From: Stigmatella erecta
Lineage (GTDB): Bacteria > Myxococcota > Myxococcia > Myxococcales > Myxococcaceae
Assembly (NCBI RefSeq): GCF_900111745.1
Contig: NZ_FOIJ01000015.1
Location: forward strand, 160,155 to 224,154
Length of the DNA: 64,000 nt
Direction: 5' to 3'
Shown: positions 41,064 through 49,297 of the stretch, piece by piece
Position numbering within the stretch: the first letter of the stretch is position 1
Layout: each line of letters opens with the position of its first letter
Made by a program: the position numbers and the translations under genes
The notes under the pieces: generated by a model
The model's database searches: none
Seen by the model: the letters and a program-made list of their open reading frames with translations, nothing else
Told to the model about the DNA's origin: nothing

Positions 41064-42757
41064 GAGCGAACCTCAAGCTCGTCGCTAATGTGAAGCCGCG
41101 CCAACTCTCCACTTCCCAGTTCCTCGATCTCCTGCCGAAGCGCCTCATTGGAAGCAGGCCGTGCAAACACCGCACGCCCCTCCACCTTCTTCATCACGGC
41201 GATCTCGTCCAGACCGAACTGGCTGAGAAAGTAGGGGGAGTGCGTGGCGATGAGGAGCTGGGACTCCGCCGACGCCTGACGCATCAACCCCGCGAGCACC
41301 GGCAACACCCGGGGATGGAGTCCCAGCTCGGGCTCATCCATGCAGATCAACGGCGGCTTCCGGGGCGACAGGCACAACGTGGCCCAGCACAGGAACTTGA
41401 GCGTCCCGTCCGACAGGTCCGCCAGCGTCAACTCTCCTTGAATCCCCTCTTCCCTCCACCCTCCGATGGTCATGCCAGGTCCCCCCCTGAACTTGACACT
41501 CAAGGACTGGAACGTGGGGATGGCGGACCGGAGATGGGTCTCCAGCTCATCCCAGCGATCCCGGTGTTCTACCTGAAGAAACGCCAGTACCGCGCTCAGA
41601 TTGGAGCCATCCTCCTTCAACACAGGCTCCGGCTCGGTGGGAACAGGCCGACGGATACTGGACGCCATGCCCACGTCAAAGCCTGCGTAGAACTTCCAGC
41701 TCGCGAGATACTCCCGGAACGCATTGAGCGTCACCCAGTTCGGATCCAAGGCCCGCCGGAGCGCCAACTCGTTCCTTTGCAGCGACCACCGATGAGGTGA
41801 ATGCACCTTCGGACTGCTGACACTTCCCTTTCCGCCCTTGAACTCCAGAAACGTGAAGGACTCCTGCGGTTCGCCACCGGCCATGGCGCTGAGAGAACTG
41901 AGCTTCTCGGATGCAACGGTTGATGCGCCTACGGGGCCACGCAGGTTGACATGGTAGTGAAGCAGCCTCTTGGCATCCCGCTCTACCCGAAGCGTCCATT
42001 CGATGCGCTCAGGCGAGCCCACATGAAACAGAGTCCTGCCTGCACTTCGCGGATCGATCTCGGGAGGCAGAGGATTGACGGCTGCGAAGGAAACGAACGC
42101 CAGCAGGTCAAAGACCGATGACTTCCCTGAAGCATTCGCACCAATGATAACTGTCAGTGGATTGAGCAGGGCTTCAAATCCTTCGAGCGCCCGGTATCCA
42201 TTCACCCTAAGTTCCGTCAACCGAAGGACACCTTCTGACTCAAGCCGCTCATGAAGCCGGGCCGCGATATTGAAGGGCTGTATGCCGATCACGCTAGAAT
42301 TGAAGGCGATGTCCTGGACGGAGCCATATGCGTTAAGATTGACGTAGCCGGATGCAATACCAAGCGGAAGAATGAAGAGCCAAAGCACCCGGGCAACCTC
42401 TCCGGTCTTCATCTGGGCAAAAGCGCTCAACTCTTCTAGGTCCCATCTCTTGCTGGGCTCGCGCTGGTAAGCGGCTTTGAATGCAGGCAGAAGGCGGTCA
42501 AAAGCCTCGAACTCAGGTTTGGCCTCAGCGGCTGCATACTTCAGGAGACCGTCCACTGTGGGCAAGTACCAGTCTTCTATGGCACGCAGGCTATTTTCAT
42601 CTACTAGGTTGTCGAGCGCATCCAGCACCGTTGCATGACGGGCGCGAAACGCACCAATCTGAGGAGACGCATGGTGCTGCCTCAAATGCTCCAGCACCTC
42701 CACGACGAGCTGCCGCTCGACTTCTCTCTCGTCATCGCCGGATGATTGGGTCGCCAT
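41060..42757 (-). CDS. AAA ATPase (OLD/RecF-like) with N-terminal extension
   Basis: A 565-residue ABC/SMC-type ATPase. The ATPase begins only at ~residue 185 (LRLTELRVNGYRALEGFEALL), with Walker A GANASGKSS (206-214), a signature-like LADLSDGTLKFL, Walker B LICMDEPELGLH (~468-479) and the His-loop LLIATHSPYFLSQF. The first ~185 residues are an unrecognised helical extension. It shares a GTGA overlap with the downstream DUF4276 gene, so the two act as a unit. Known relatives sense phage or DNA ends and license a nuclease. Codon choice is less GC-biased than in the neighbouring genes, which suggests acquisition by transfer. Confidence 0.88.
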   Translation of the reverse strand: MATQSSGDDEREVERQLVVEVLEHLRQHHASPQIGAFRARHATVLDALDNLVDENSLRAIEDWYLPTVDGLLKYAAAEAKPEFEAFDRLLPAFKAAYQREPSKRWDLEELSAFAQMKTGEVARVLWLFILPLGIASGYVNLNAYGSVQDIAFNSSVIGIQPFNIAARLHERLESEGVLRLTELRVNGYRALEGFEALLNPLTVIIGANASGKSSVFDLLAFVSFAAVNPLPPEIDPRSAGRTLFHVGSPERIEWTLRVERDAKRLLHYHVNLRGPVGASTVASEKLSSLSAMAGGEPQESFTFLEFKGGKGSVSSPKVHSPHRWSLQRNELALRRALDPNWVTLNAFREYLASWKFYAGFDVGMASSIRRPVPTEPEPVLKEDGSNLSAVLAFLQVEHRDRWDELETHLRSAIPTFQSLSVKFRGGPGMTIGGWREEGIQGELTLADLSDGTLKFLCWATLCLSPRKPPLICMDEPELGLHPRVLPVLAGLMRQASAESQLLIATHSPYFLSQFGLDEIAVMKKVEGRAVFARPASNEALRQEIEELGSGELARLHISDELEVRS

Positions 42758-42983
42758 CGCGCATTTCTCCCGTCAGGCTCCCATAGCATCCCTGCGCAGG
42801 GAGGGTCGCCTCCAGGAGCGGACCGGCCTGCGCCGTAGCGAAGGGGAATAGCGCTTTGTCCAGCTTATCCCCGCGGGAAAGTCACCCCTCGCCGCGGCGG
42901 CGCCTTCAGCCGAGGGTACGCAGCGTCCTCTTGGGCACTGGAAGCACCGTGCTACCGGCTTCGTCCCGCTCTCGCGCAGGCAC

Positions 42984-43145
42984 CTAGTCGGCGGCGTTCC
43001 AGCCGCCCCAGTCCTCTTCCCCGTGGACCCATGGCTGCCCCCCGGAGAGCACGGTCACGGGCGGCGTCCCGTCATCCTGGTCCTCGTCCCGGACCATGCG
43101 CCCCCACTCCACATCTTCCATGTATGACGTGTCGTCGTGCCGCAT
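42984..43145 (-). CDS. 53-aa acidic protein
   Basis: A small gene read directly from the sequence: ATG 43145, stop TAG at 42984-42986, with AGGGGGT ten bases upstream of the start. The product is very acidic, with tryptophans in the pattern DVEWGRM, QPWVHGEEDW and WGGWNAAD. It contains no Lys and has no signal peptide. Such short Asp/Glu/Trp proteins could be regulators or RiPP-like precursors, but there is no modifying enzyme gene beside it. I do not recognise it; the reading frame, ribosome site and composition argue that it is real. Confidence 0.5.
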   Translation of the reverse strand: MRHDDTSYMEDVEWGRMVRDEDQDDGTPPVTVLSGGQPWVHGEEDWGGWNAAD

Positions 43146-43485
43146 GCCGCACCCCCTGCATTGACCGATTTACGTCCAGGATGGGCATGGCCTCCCGCGT
43201 TGTAAACCGTTGACCCTCCCACGGTCTGGGGGGCCGGGATGCCCGGCCGCCTGCCCCAGAGCAAAGAGGGATGCCCCCCTTCCTCCCCGCCGGGAATCTC
43301 CCCCCGCGCCCCCCGTTTACAGCCCCTCCCCCGGGGACGAGGGCGTCCCCTCGTGCCGGCCCCGGAACACCGCCCGCAGGGGGCGCTTGATTCAGGAATC
43401 AACCCTGTTAGCTTGGAGGCGTTCTGCCGCTTTGCGGCATCGGGAAGCCCCCTCCTGTCCTGGGCTTCGCGCACACTGAGACCCC
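43146..43485. other. 340-bp intergenic region before the Fe-S protein gene
   Basis: No convincing gene. It holds a GC-rich hairpin-prone stretch (around 43230-43255), C-rich low-complexity DNA, and near its right end the palindrome described separately. It is the presumed promoter region for the Fe-S protein (plus) and the 53-aa gene (minus). Confidence 0.5.
43387..43402. promoter_or_regulatory. Perfect dyad upstream of the Fe-S oxidoreductase gene
   Basis: TTGATTC-AG-GAATCAA is a perfect inverted repeat ending 84 bp before the start codon of the membrane Fe-S protein. It resembles, but does not match, the FNR-type box TTGAT-N4-ATCAA: here the half-sites are six bases apart. A candidate operator for this gene. 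Confidence 0.4.
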
Positions 43486-45645
43486 ATGAGTCCCATCATC
43501 ACAGGTTTGCTCCTCGCGGTAGCTCTCTCCGTCTTCGTCATGACCATGGCGGGCCGTACCGGCGTCCTGCTCGCGATGAAGGGGGAGAACCGGCTGGACA
43601 ACATCCCCTTCCGCGCCATGCAGCTGCTCCGCTTCGGCCTGGGCCAGAAGCGCATGGTGGATCCGGAGGAGTTCACGCCGGGCTTGATGCACATCTTCAT
43701 CTACGCGGCGTTCATGGTGCTGGCGGTGCGCACCCTGATGCTGTTCGCCATGGGCTTCAGCACCACGGCGCTGACGGTGCTCACGGACCTGTCGGATCCG
43801 TTCTGGGTGGACCAGCCCCTGCTGCTGGGGCTCTACAAGGTCTACCTGGTGGTGAAGGACGTGGTGGCGACGCTGGCGTTGCTGGGCGTGGGCTACTTCG
43901 TCTTCTTCCGCGCCAAGGTGAAGCCGGACCGGGTGACGCCCTCGTGGGAGGCCTACCTCATCCTGGGCTTCATCGGCGCGCTGATGGTGACGGAGTTCCT
44001 CTTCGGCGGCAGCCACATGGTGGCCCAGGACGGCGGCTTCGTGTGGTGGGAGCCCACCACGAGCGTGTTCGGCCTGGCCATGATGGCGCTGGGCCCCACG
44101 GCCGCGCACGTGCTGGGCCTGGCCGGGTTCTGGATTCACCTGACCATCATCCTGGCGTTCCTGAACTTCCTGCCCCTGGGCAAGCACTTCCACATCATCA
44201 CCGGCCTGCCCAACGTCTTCTTCCAGCGCACCCACGCCAACGGCAAGCTGGGCACGCCCAACCTGGAGAAGGAGGAGTTCGGCACCGCCACGGTGAAGGA
44301 CCTCACCTGGAAGCAGGGCCTGGACTTGTACTCCTGCACCGAGTGCGGCCGCTGCCAGACGCACTGCCCCACGTACATCACCGGCAAGCCGCTCACGCAC
44401 AAGGGCGTCAACCAGGACCTCAAGCACTGGATCTGGGACCACGAGCGCTGGGTGGAAGAGGGCTATGGCCCCAACGGCGTGAAGGAGGCCCTGCCGGAAA
44501 TCATCGGCAGCGCGCTGAAGGCCGAGACGGTGTGGGCGTGCACGAGCTGCGGCTGGTGCGAGACGGCCTGCCCGGTGTTCATCGAGAACATCCCGCGCCT
44601 CATCGACATGCGCCGCTACCAGGTGCAGGTGAAGGCGGAGTTCCCGCCGGAAATCCAGCGCGTCTTCGAGGGCATCGAGCGCCAGGGCAACCCCTGGGGC
44701 CTGGGCCAGGACCGGCGCGACGAGTGGGCGGAGGACCTGGCGCTGCCCACCTGGGGCGACGGCGGCGGCCCGTACGAGTACCTGTTCTTCGTGGGCTGCG
44801 CGGGCAGCTACGACGACAAGCAGAAGAAGGTGAGCCGCGCGCTGGTGAAGATTCTGCGCGAGGCCGGGGTGAGCTTCGCCACGCTGTCCAAGCAGGAAGT
44901 GTGCAACGGCGAGTCCGCGCGCCGCATGGGCAACGAGTACCTGTACCAGACGATGGCGAAGACGAACGTGGAGACGTGGAACGGGCTGGGGGTGAAGGCG
45001 GTGATTACCCAGTGCCCGCACTGCTTCAACACCATCAAGAACGAGTACCCGGAGTTCGGCGGGGACTACCGCGTCATCAACCACACGCAGCTCATCAATG
45101 ACTTGCTCAACGAGAAGCGCATCAGGCTCTCGCAGGTGATGAACTCGAAGCTCACCTACCACGACCCTTGCTACCTGGGCCGCCACAACGGCGTGTACGA
45201 CGCGCCGCGCGAGGTGCTCAAGGCCATCCCGGGTCTGGAAGTGGTGGAGATGCAGCGCAGCAAGCGCGAGGGCTTCTGCTGCGGCGCCGGTGGCGGCCGC
45301 ATGTGGATGGAGGAGCACATCGGCACGCGCATCAACCACAACCGCGTCAACGAGGTGGCGCTCACGCTGCAGCACGCCACGGACGCCTCCACGCCGTACC
45401 CGGACGCCACGGACAAGAAGAAGCCGGGCCAGGTGGGTGACTACAAGGAGAAGGGCGGCACGGGCGTGGTGGCCGTGGCCTGCCCCTTCTGCTCCACGAT
45501 GCTCAAGGACGCGGTGAACGACACCGGCCGCGAGGAGAACATCCAGGTGAAGGACATCACCGAGCTGGTGGCCGACGCCATGGAGACGCGGCGGAGCCCC
45601 GCCACGGTGTCGCCCAGCGCCACGGTGAGCCCCAAGCCCGAGTAG
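43486..45645 (+). CDS. Membrane-bound Fe-S oxidoreductase (HdrD/FadF-like, NarI-type N-terminus)
   Basis: A 719-residue respiratory protein. Residues ~1-250 hold about six membrane helices like a NarI/HdrE quinone-interacting subunit. Two 4Fe-4S motifs follow, CTECGRCQTHCP (~284) and CTSCGWCETACP (~351), then two CCG-type domains (QCPHCFNT with DPCYLGRHN, and GFCCGAGGGRMW with VACPFCST). This layout matches fused heterodisulfide-reductase-like proteins that pass electrons, for instance from electron-transfer flavoprotein during fatty acid oxidation, to menaquinone. The electron donor here is inferred; no ETF gene is in the window. Monocistronic, with its own terminator. Confidence 0.9.
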   Translation: MSPIITGLLLAVALSVFVMTMAGRTGVLLAMKGENRLDNIPFRAMQLLRFGLGQKRMVDPEEFTPGLMHIFIYAAFMVLAVRTLMLFAMGFSTTALTVLTDLSDPFWVDQPLLLGLYKVYLVVKDVVATLALLGVGYFVFFRAKVKPDRVTPSWEAYLILGFIGALMVTEFLFGGSHMVAQDGGFVWWEPTTSVFGLAMMALGPTAAHVLGLAGFWIHLTIILAFLNFLPLGKHFHIITGLPNVFFQRTHANGKLGTPNLEKEEFGTATVKDLTWKQGLDLYSCTECGRCQTHCPTYITGKPLTHKGVNQDLKHWIWDHERWVEEGYGPNGVKEALPEIIGSALKAETVWACTSCGWCETACPVFIENIPRLIDMRRYQVQVKAEFPPEIQRVFEGIERQGNPWGLGQDRRDEWAEDLALPTWGDGGGPYEYLFFVGCAGSYDDKQKKVSRALVKILREAGVSFATLSKQEVCNGESARRMGNEYLYQTMAKTNVETWNGLGVKAVITQCPHCFNTIKNEYPEFGGDYRVINHTQLINDLLNEKRIRLSQVMNSKLTYHDPCYLGRHNGVYDAPREVLKAIPGLEVVEMQRSKREGFCCGAGGGRMWMEEHIGTRINHNRVNEVALTLQHATDASTPYPDATDKKKPGQVGDYKEKGGTGVVAVACPFCSTMLKDAVNDTGREENIQVKDITELVADAMETRRSPATVSPSATVSPKPE

Positions 45646-45671
45646 CCCGCAAGGGCACGGCGGAGCACCCA

Positions 45672-45705
45672 GGGGCCCGGCCGCTCGAAGGGAGCGCCGG
45701 GCCCT
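45672..45705 (+). terminator. Terminator of the Fe-S oxidoreductase gene
   Basis: A long GC-rich stem (GGGCCCGG plus CGCTC pairing with GAGCG plus CCGGGCCC, one bulge) about 27 bp after the stop is followed by TTCGTGTTTCC. Confidence 0.7.
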
Positions 45706-45777
45706 TCGTGTTTCCAGGGACAGGAGGGCGCCCCCCTGCCAATGTGCGCCTCCCACCCGCCGTGCCAGGAGAGGCCG

Positions 45778-46302
45778 ATGCGCAAGCTCAAGTACCATGT
45801 GGCCACCACCGCCGATGGGCTCATCTCCCGGCGGGATGGGTCCTTCGATTTCTTCCCCACCGAGGGCGGCCACATCCCCGAGTTCATCGAGGCGATGCAG
45901 GGCTACGGCGCCGTGCTGATGGGGCGAAAGACCTACGAGGTGGGCCTGAAGCTGGGCGTGGCCGACCCCTATCCCCACCTGGACAGCTACGTCTTCTCGC
46001 GCACGATGAAGGAGAGCCCCCACCCCCGGGTGAAGCTCGTCGCGGGCGAGCCCGCCGCCACGGTCCGGACGCTGAAGGCGCAGGAGGGAAAGGATCTCTG
46101 GCTGTGCGGCGGCGGAGAGCTCGCCTCGGGGCTGTTCGCCGAGGGGCTCGTCGACGAGGTGCTCCTCAAGCTCAACCCCGTGCTGCTGGGCGAGGGCACC
46201 CCGCTCGTCTCCGTGCTGAAGGCGCCCACGCGGCTGGAGCTGCTGTCCACCAAGGTGTACCGCGGGGGCGTGGTGCTGCTGCACTACCAGGTGCAGCGCT
46301 AA
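45778..46302 (+). CDS. Dihydrofolate reductase-family (RibD C-terminal-like) protein
   Basis: A 174-residue cytoplasmic protein; ATG 45778 has AGGAGAGG before it. The fold pattern is that of the RibD_C/DHFR-like group: MRKLKYHVATTADGLIS, then YGAVLMGRKTYEV, then YVFSRTMK, then KDLWLCGGGELASGLFAEGLVDEVLLKLNPVLLGEG. These proteins bind NADPH and reduce pterin- or riboflavin-precursor-like substrates, but most members are uncharacterised. No riboflavin or folate genes are near. Monocistronic. Confidence 0.88.
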   Translation: MRKLKYHVATTADGLISRRDGSFDFFPTEGGHIPEFIEAMQGYGAVLMGRKTYEVGLKLGVADPYPHLDSYVFSRTMKESPHPRVKLVAGEPAATVRTLKAQEGKDLWLCGGGELASGLFAEGLVDEVLLKLNPVLLGEGTPLVSVLKAPTRLELLSTKVYRGGVVLLHYQVQR

Positions 46303-46309
46303 GCGCAGG

Positions 46310-46789
46310 CTACTTGCGCCCCTTCTCCGAGCGGAACAGGCGCGCCAGCCGCTTCGTGGGCCCGTCATCGCCCAGCTTGTTCGCCACGTACGCGCCCACC
46401 GAGGCGAGCTTGCGGCGCGAGTCGCTGGGCCCAGGGCCCTCGTCCGGGGGCCCCGGGGGCAGCTCCCCGGCGGGCCGGCCGCAGTCGCGCAGCAGGCGCC
46501 GCGCCAGATCGCGCTCATCCTCGCTCGCGTGGGGCAGCAGCAGCTCACACACTTTGGCCTGGCCATGGGCCGCGGCGATGAGCAGCGCCGGCTCGCCCAG
46601 CTCATCCGTGAGGAAGGGCTCGGCGCCCGCCGCCAGCAGCACCCGGACCACCTCCACGTGCCCGGCCTGCGCGGCCACCATGAGCGGGGTGCGGCCCCGC
46701 TCCCCGAGGAGGTTGGGGTCCTCTCCGCCGGCCAGCAGCGCTTGTACGCGGGCCACCTCACCCGCGCTCACGGCATCGAACAGGGACAT
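46310..46789 (-). CDS. Ankyrin-repeat protein
   Basis: A 159-residue protein from ATG 46789, with AAGGAGAG upstream; the longer frame is not coding. Residues ~3-95 form about three ankyrin repeats (SLFDAVSAGEVARVQALLAGG, RTPLMVAAQAGHVEVVRVLLAAGAEP, EPALLIAAAHGQAKVCELLL). A helical tail follows, with ARRLLRDCGRPAGELP and LASVGAYVANKLGDDG. It has no signal peptide. A partner-binding role is likely; the partner is unknown. It is convergent with the DHFR-like gene, 7 bp apart. Confidence 0.88.
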   Translation of the reverse strand: MSLFDAVSAGEVARVQALLAGGEDPNLLGERGRTPLMVAAQAGHVEVVRVLLAAGAEPFLTDELGEPALLIAAAHGQAKVCELLLPHASEDERDLARRLLRDCGRPAGELPPGPPDEGPGPSDSRRKLASVGAYVANKLGDDGPTKRLARLFRSEKGRK

Positions 46790-46880
46790 CCGCTCTCCTT
46801 GCTGGCCCGGCAGCATCGCCGCTCCGGGGCCCCGGACGCCAGCACCCCGCGTCCCGGGCCGGTGGCCCCCCAGCCGGCCG

Positions 46881-47843
46881 TCAGAGCCCCCCGTACGAGG
46901 GCTCGGCGGCCGTGGGGATGAGGAACGTGCCCGCGCCGGCCACGGCCCCCACGGTGATGCGGTAGATGCTCTGGGTGTTGCCCGCGTTGGAGAGGAAGCC
47001 AATCTGGCTGTTGCTCATCCAGCTGGGGTAGGTGTCCTGCGCGCGGGGCTCGCCCGGGTGGTCCGACAGGCGGCTGGGCACCCCGAAGGAGGGGCGCAGC
47101 GAGGCCACGTAGATGCGGGAGCCCGACACGGGGCCGCCATCGAACACCACCTGGGTGCCATCCGGCGACACCACCGCGCGGTTCACCACCTCGTTGTTGA
47201 GGTTGTCGGCGATGTTGGCGATCACGCCGTTGGCCAGGGTGACGCGCTTGAGCTGGTTGAGGTAGCCGCTGTTGAAGCCCGCGGGCACCAGCACGCTCAG
47301 CCCGTCCGGGTAGAAGGACGGCGCCCCGAAGGACACGGAGGTGTTGGGGGTGAGCTCCTGGAAGCCACTGCCATCCACGTTCACCCGGCCGAGCGACAGC
47401 GCGCCCGAGCCATCATTGAACGAGAACACGATGACCCGGCCGTCCGGGCTGAAGGTGGGGTAGCGGAACTGGGTGCAGGTGCGGCACGCCGTGTCCCCCG
47501 AGGCGATGACCGTGGAGGGCGCGCCCGTGCCGGCCGTGGGCACCGTGCGAATCTCGGAGGAGAAGTCCGAGGTCTGCTGCACGAAGACCGCGAGGCGGCC
47601 GGAGCGGTCCACCGAGGGGTGGGAGACGCCGCCCCCGGTGGTGAGCCGCTGGGGATCGTTCGCATCGCCCCGGTCATCCACCACGTAGAGGTTGCGGTCC
47701 TCGCGCACGAAGACGAAGCCGCGGCTGAACAGCACGCTGCCGCCGCCGCCACCGCCGCCGCCGTCCCCGAACTCGAGGTTCTCGCACGCCGTCAGTCCCA
47801 GCGCGAGCACCAGCGCGCCGGCCTTCCATCCAAGTTGCGTCAT
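46881..47843 (-). CDS. TolB-like (PD40) beta-propeller lipoprotein
   Basis: A 320-residue lipoprotein: GGGGAG site, signal ending LALGLTAC (Cys20), then a Gly-only linker of nine residues. The body has WD40-like PD40 blades (FSPDGRVIVFSFNDGSG, SFYPDGLSVLVPAG, VSPDGTQVVFDGGPVSG, and YPSWMSNSQIGFLS), the pattern of TolB and related propellers. An isolated lipoprotein of this kind probably binds partners at the envelope. It is not the tol-pal TolB, because no tol genes are present. Confidence 0.85.
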   Translation of the reverse strand: MTQLGWKAGALVLALGLTACENLEFGDGGGGGGGGSVLFSRGFVFVREDRNLYVVDDRGDANDPQRLTTGGGVSHPSVDRSGRLAVFVQQTSDFSSEIRTVPTAGTGAPSTVIASGDTACRTCTQFRYPTFSPDGRVIVFSFNDGSGALSLGRVNVDGSGFQELTPNTSVSFGAPSFYPDGLSVLVPAGFNSGYLNQLKRVTLANGVIANIADNLNNEVVNRAVVSPDGTQVVFDGGPVSGSRIYVASLRPSFGVPSRLSDHPGEPRAQDTYPSWMSNSQIGFLSNAGNTQSIYRITVGAVAGAGTFLIPTAAEPSYGGL

Positions 47844-47916
47844 GGGCTCCCCGCTTCTGCTGATCCGCGCGCCACTCTGGAGGGCACCGGGCGCGCCGTC
47901 AAACCTCCGGCGGGGC

Positions 47917-48444
47917 TTAGCGCTGGAGCTTGTTCAGCTCGTTGCGGCACGGGTTGCAGAGCGACAGCTGCTTGCGGTCGACTTCCTGCGGCGTCTGCGC
48001 CAGCGACATGAGGCAGCGCGTGTCCTCGCAGAAGGACAGCCCCAGCAGGTGCCCCACCTGGTGGAGCGCCTCCACCTGCACGCGGCGGCGCACCAGCTCG
48101 GGGCCCGCGCCCGTGCGCAGCCGGGCCTCGCTCACCACGGCGCTCCGGGACTCGCGGTCCGCCTCGCCGAAGACGAAGGCCGTGTCCGGCACGAACAGGT
48201 CCACGTCGGTGATGCCCAGCACCATCGCGTGCGCGGGCTCCTGGAGCGTCACCAGCCGGCGCAGGATGGCATTGCAGTGGTACTGGGACCGGCTCTTGTT
48301 GAAGGCATAGTCCGGCCGGGACAGGGGCGTCTTGCCGGCCACCGCCTGCACGCCCAGGTGCGTGGACAGCGGCTCCTCGAAGTCCTTGAGCAGGGAAGTG
48401 GCGGGCTGACCCACGGTGACCAGGAGGAGCACCTTCCGTGTCAT
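47917..48444 (-). CDS. Archaemetzincin homologue with altered active site
   Basis: A 175-residue protein starting at ATG 48444. It follows the archaemetzincin layout, with the zinc-binding region HQVGHLLGLSFC (128-139), then CX4C (139/144), CLM (144-146) and CNPC (163-166). The family motif is HEXXHXXGXXHC-X4-CXM-X17-CXXC. Here the catalytic Glu is Gln129 (codon CAG at 48058-48060) and the third His ligand is Phe138, whereas the structural-zinc cysteines are kept. It is therefore probably a non-proteolytic, zinc-binding pseudoenzyme, unless the read carries a sequencing error. The next gene upstream is tRNA-Gln. Confidence 0.8.
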   Translation of the reverse strand: MTRKVLLLVTVGQPATSLLKDFEEPLSTHLGVQAVAGKTPLSRPDYAFNKSRSQYHCNAILRRLVTLQEPAHAMVLGITDVDLFVPDTAFVFGEADRESRSAVVSEARLRTGAGPELVRRRVQVEALHQVGHLLGLSFCEDTRCLMSLAQTPQEVDRKQLSLCNPCRNELNKLQR

Positions 48445-48505
48445 CAACGCCACCGTCCTTTGCGCAGCTCCCAGGCTACCGGAGGCACTCCGCCCGGGAG
48501 AAAGG

Positions 48506-48579
48506 TGGCTGGGGCGCAAGGATTCGAACCTTGATAATCAGATTCAAAGTCTGACGTCCTGCCATTAGACGACGCCCCA
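48506..48579 (-). tRNA. tRNA-Gln (anticodon TTG)
   Basis: The minus strand folds as a full cloverleaf: acceptor TGGGGCG/CGCCCCA, D-arm, anticodon stem TCAGA/TCTGA with loop CTTTGAA (anticodon TTG, reading CAA and CAG), and T-arm with GGTTCGAATCC. U1-A72 and a G discriminator base agree with glutamine identity. The 3' CCA is encoded. It is a single-copy gene here with no tRNA neighbours. Confidence 0.95.
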
Positions 48580-48754
48580 GTAATCTCGCGCTGTCCGAGA
48601 CCGAGTGTAGGCCATCCCGGTCCTGGCGGAAACTTCTCTCGCATGGATCCCCGCAGGTTTCCAGCCCTCCGGTGGGGCCACCGCCCCCCGGAGGCGTTCA
48701 GTGCGGGACATCTGCCCGCGCGCCGGGGGGAAAAGCAGGGGAGCCATGCCCAGC

Positions 48755-49273
48755 TCAGGCGGTGTGCAGCGTGCCGGTGACCGGCTCGGCTTCCGCCGCG
48801 GCGATGGCCTCGGGCGAGGCGCCGTCGGCGAACAGCGGCGCGCTGGCGCGGGCCTTCGGCGGCCGGCCCCGGCGGCGCGGCGCGGCATCCTCTCCGGACG
48901 CGGCGGCCTGCGTGTCCTGCACCAGCGCGCTCTCCACCCGGGGCGCCTTGCGCACCGGCCGGGGCAGGCTGATGGTGTCCAGCTTCGCGCTCAGCGCCGC
49001 GTCCTCCTCGGCGAAGATGCGCGCGTAGGCCAGCGCCCGCTGCCCCTTCTGCAGGAGCGCCTCCTGGCCCTCGTACAGCGCCTGGCGCGCCGCCTCGAGC
49101 GCCGCCTGCGCCTGGGCCACCTCGTCCGCCTTCTGCTTCACCCGCGCCGCGGCCTCCTCCAGCACCCCGCGGTCCACATCGGGGAACTTCACCGCGGCCA
49201 GTTCCTGGCCGAACAGCTTCAACAAGTCCTGCATCGAGGGAGAAATGGGATCATTTCCGGACGGATCGAACAT
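48755..49273 (-). CDS. Coiled-coil protein with AT-hook-like motif
   Basis: A 172-residue protein from ATG 49273. Residues ~12-105 are a long helical, coiled-coil-like segment rich in Ala/Glu/Gln (VLEEAAARVKQKADEVAQAQAALEAARQALYEGQEALLQKG). A basic patch RRRGRPPKARA near 130-145 matches the AT-hook core (RGRP flanked by basic residues), and an Ala/Glu-rich tail follows. AT-hooks bind the minor groove of AT-rich DNA, so a nucleoid or regulatory role is possible. I do not recognise a full family; the AT-hook call rests on one short motif. Confidence 0.65.
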   Translation of the reverse strand: MFDPSGNDPISPSMQDLLKLFGQELAAVKFPDVDRGVLEEAAARVKQKADEVAQAQAALEAARQALYEGQEALLQKGQRALAYARIFAEEDAALSAKLDTISLPRPVRKAPRVESALVQDTQAAASGEDAAPRRRGRPPKARASAPLFADGASPEAIAAAEAEPVTGTLHTA

Positions 49274-49297
49274 GGTGGACCTCCGAGGTAGGCCCAC

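Noticed and set aside
43387..43402. FNR-type box
   Set aside because: Half-sites TTGAT and ATCAA are separated by six bases, not four; kept only as a generic dyad.
43055..43474. 139-codon minus-strand frame in the gap before the Fe-S gene
   Set aside because: Arg/Gly-rich with no ribosome site, and it overlaps in another frame the better-supported 53-aa gene.
43408..46761. 1117-codon minus-strand frame over the Fe-S, DHFR-like and ankyrin genes
   Set aside because: Spans three genes with recognised domains on their own frames and has no domain of its own.
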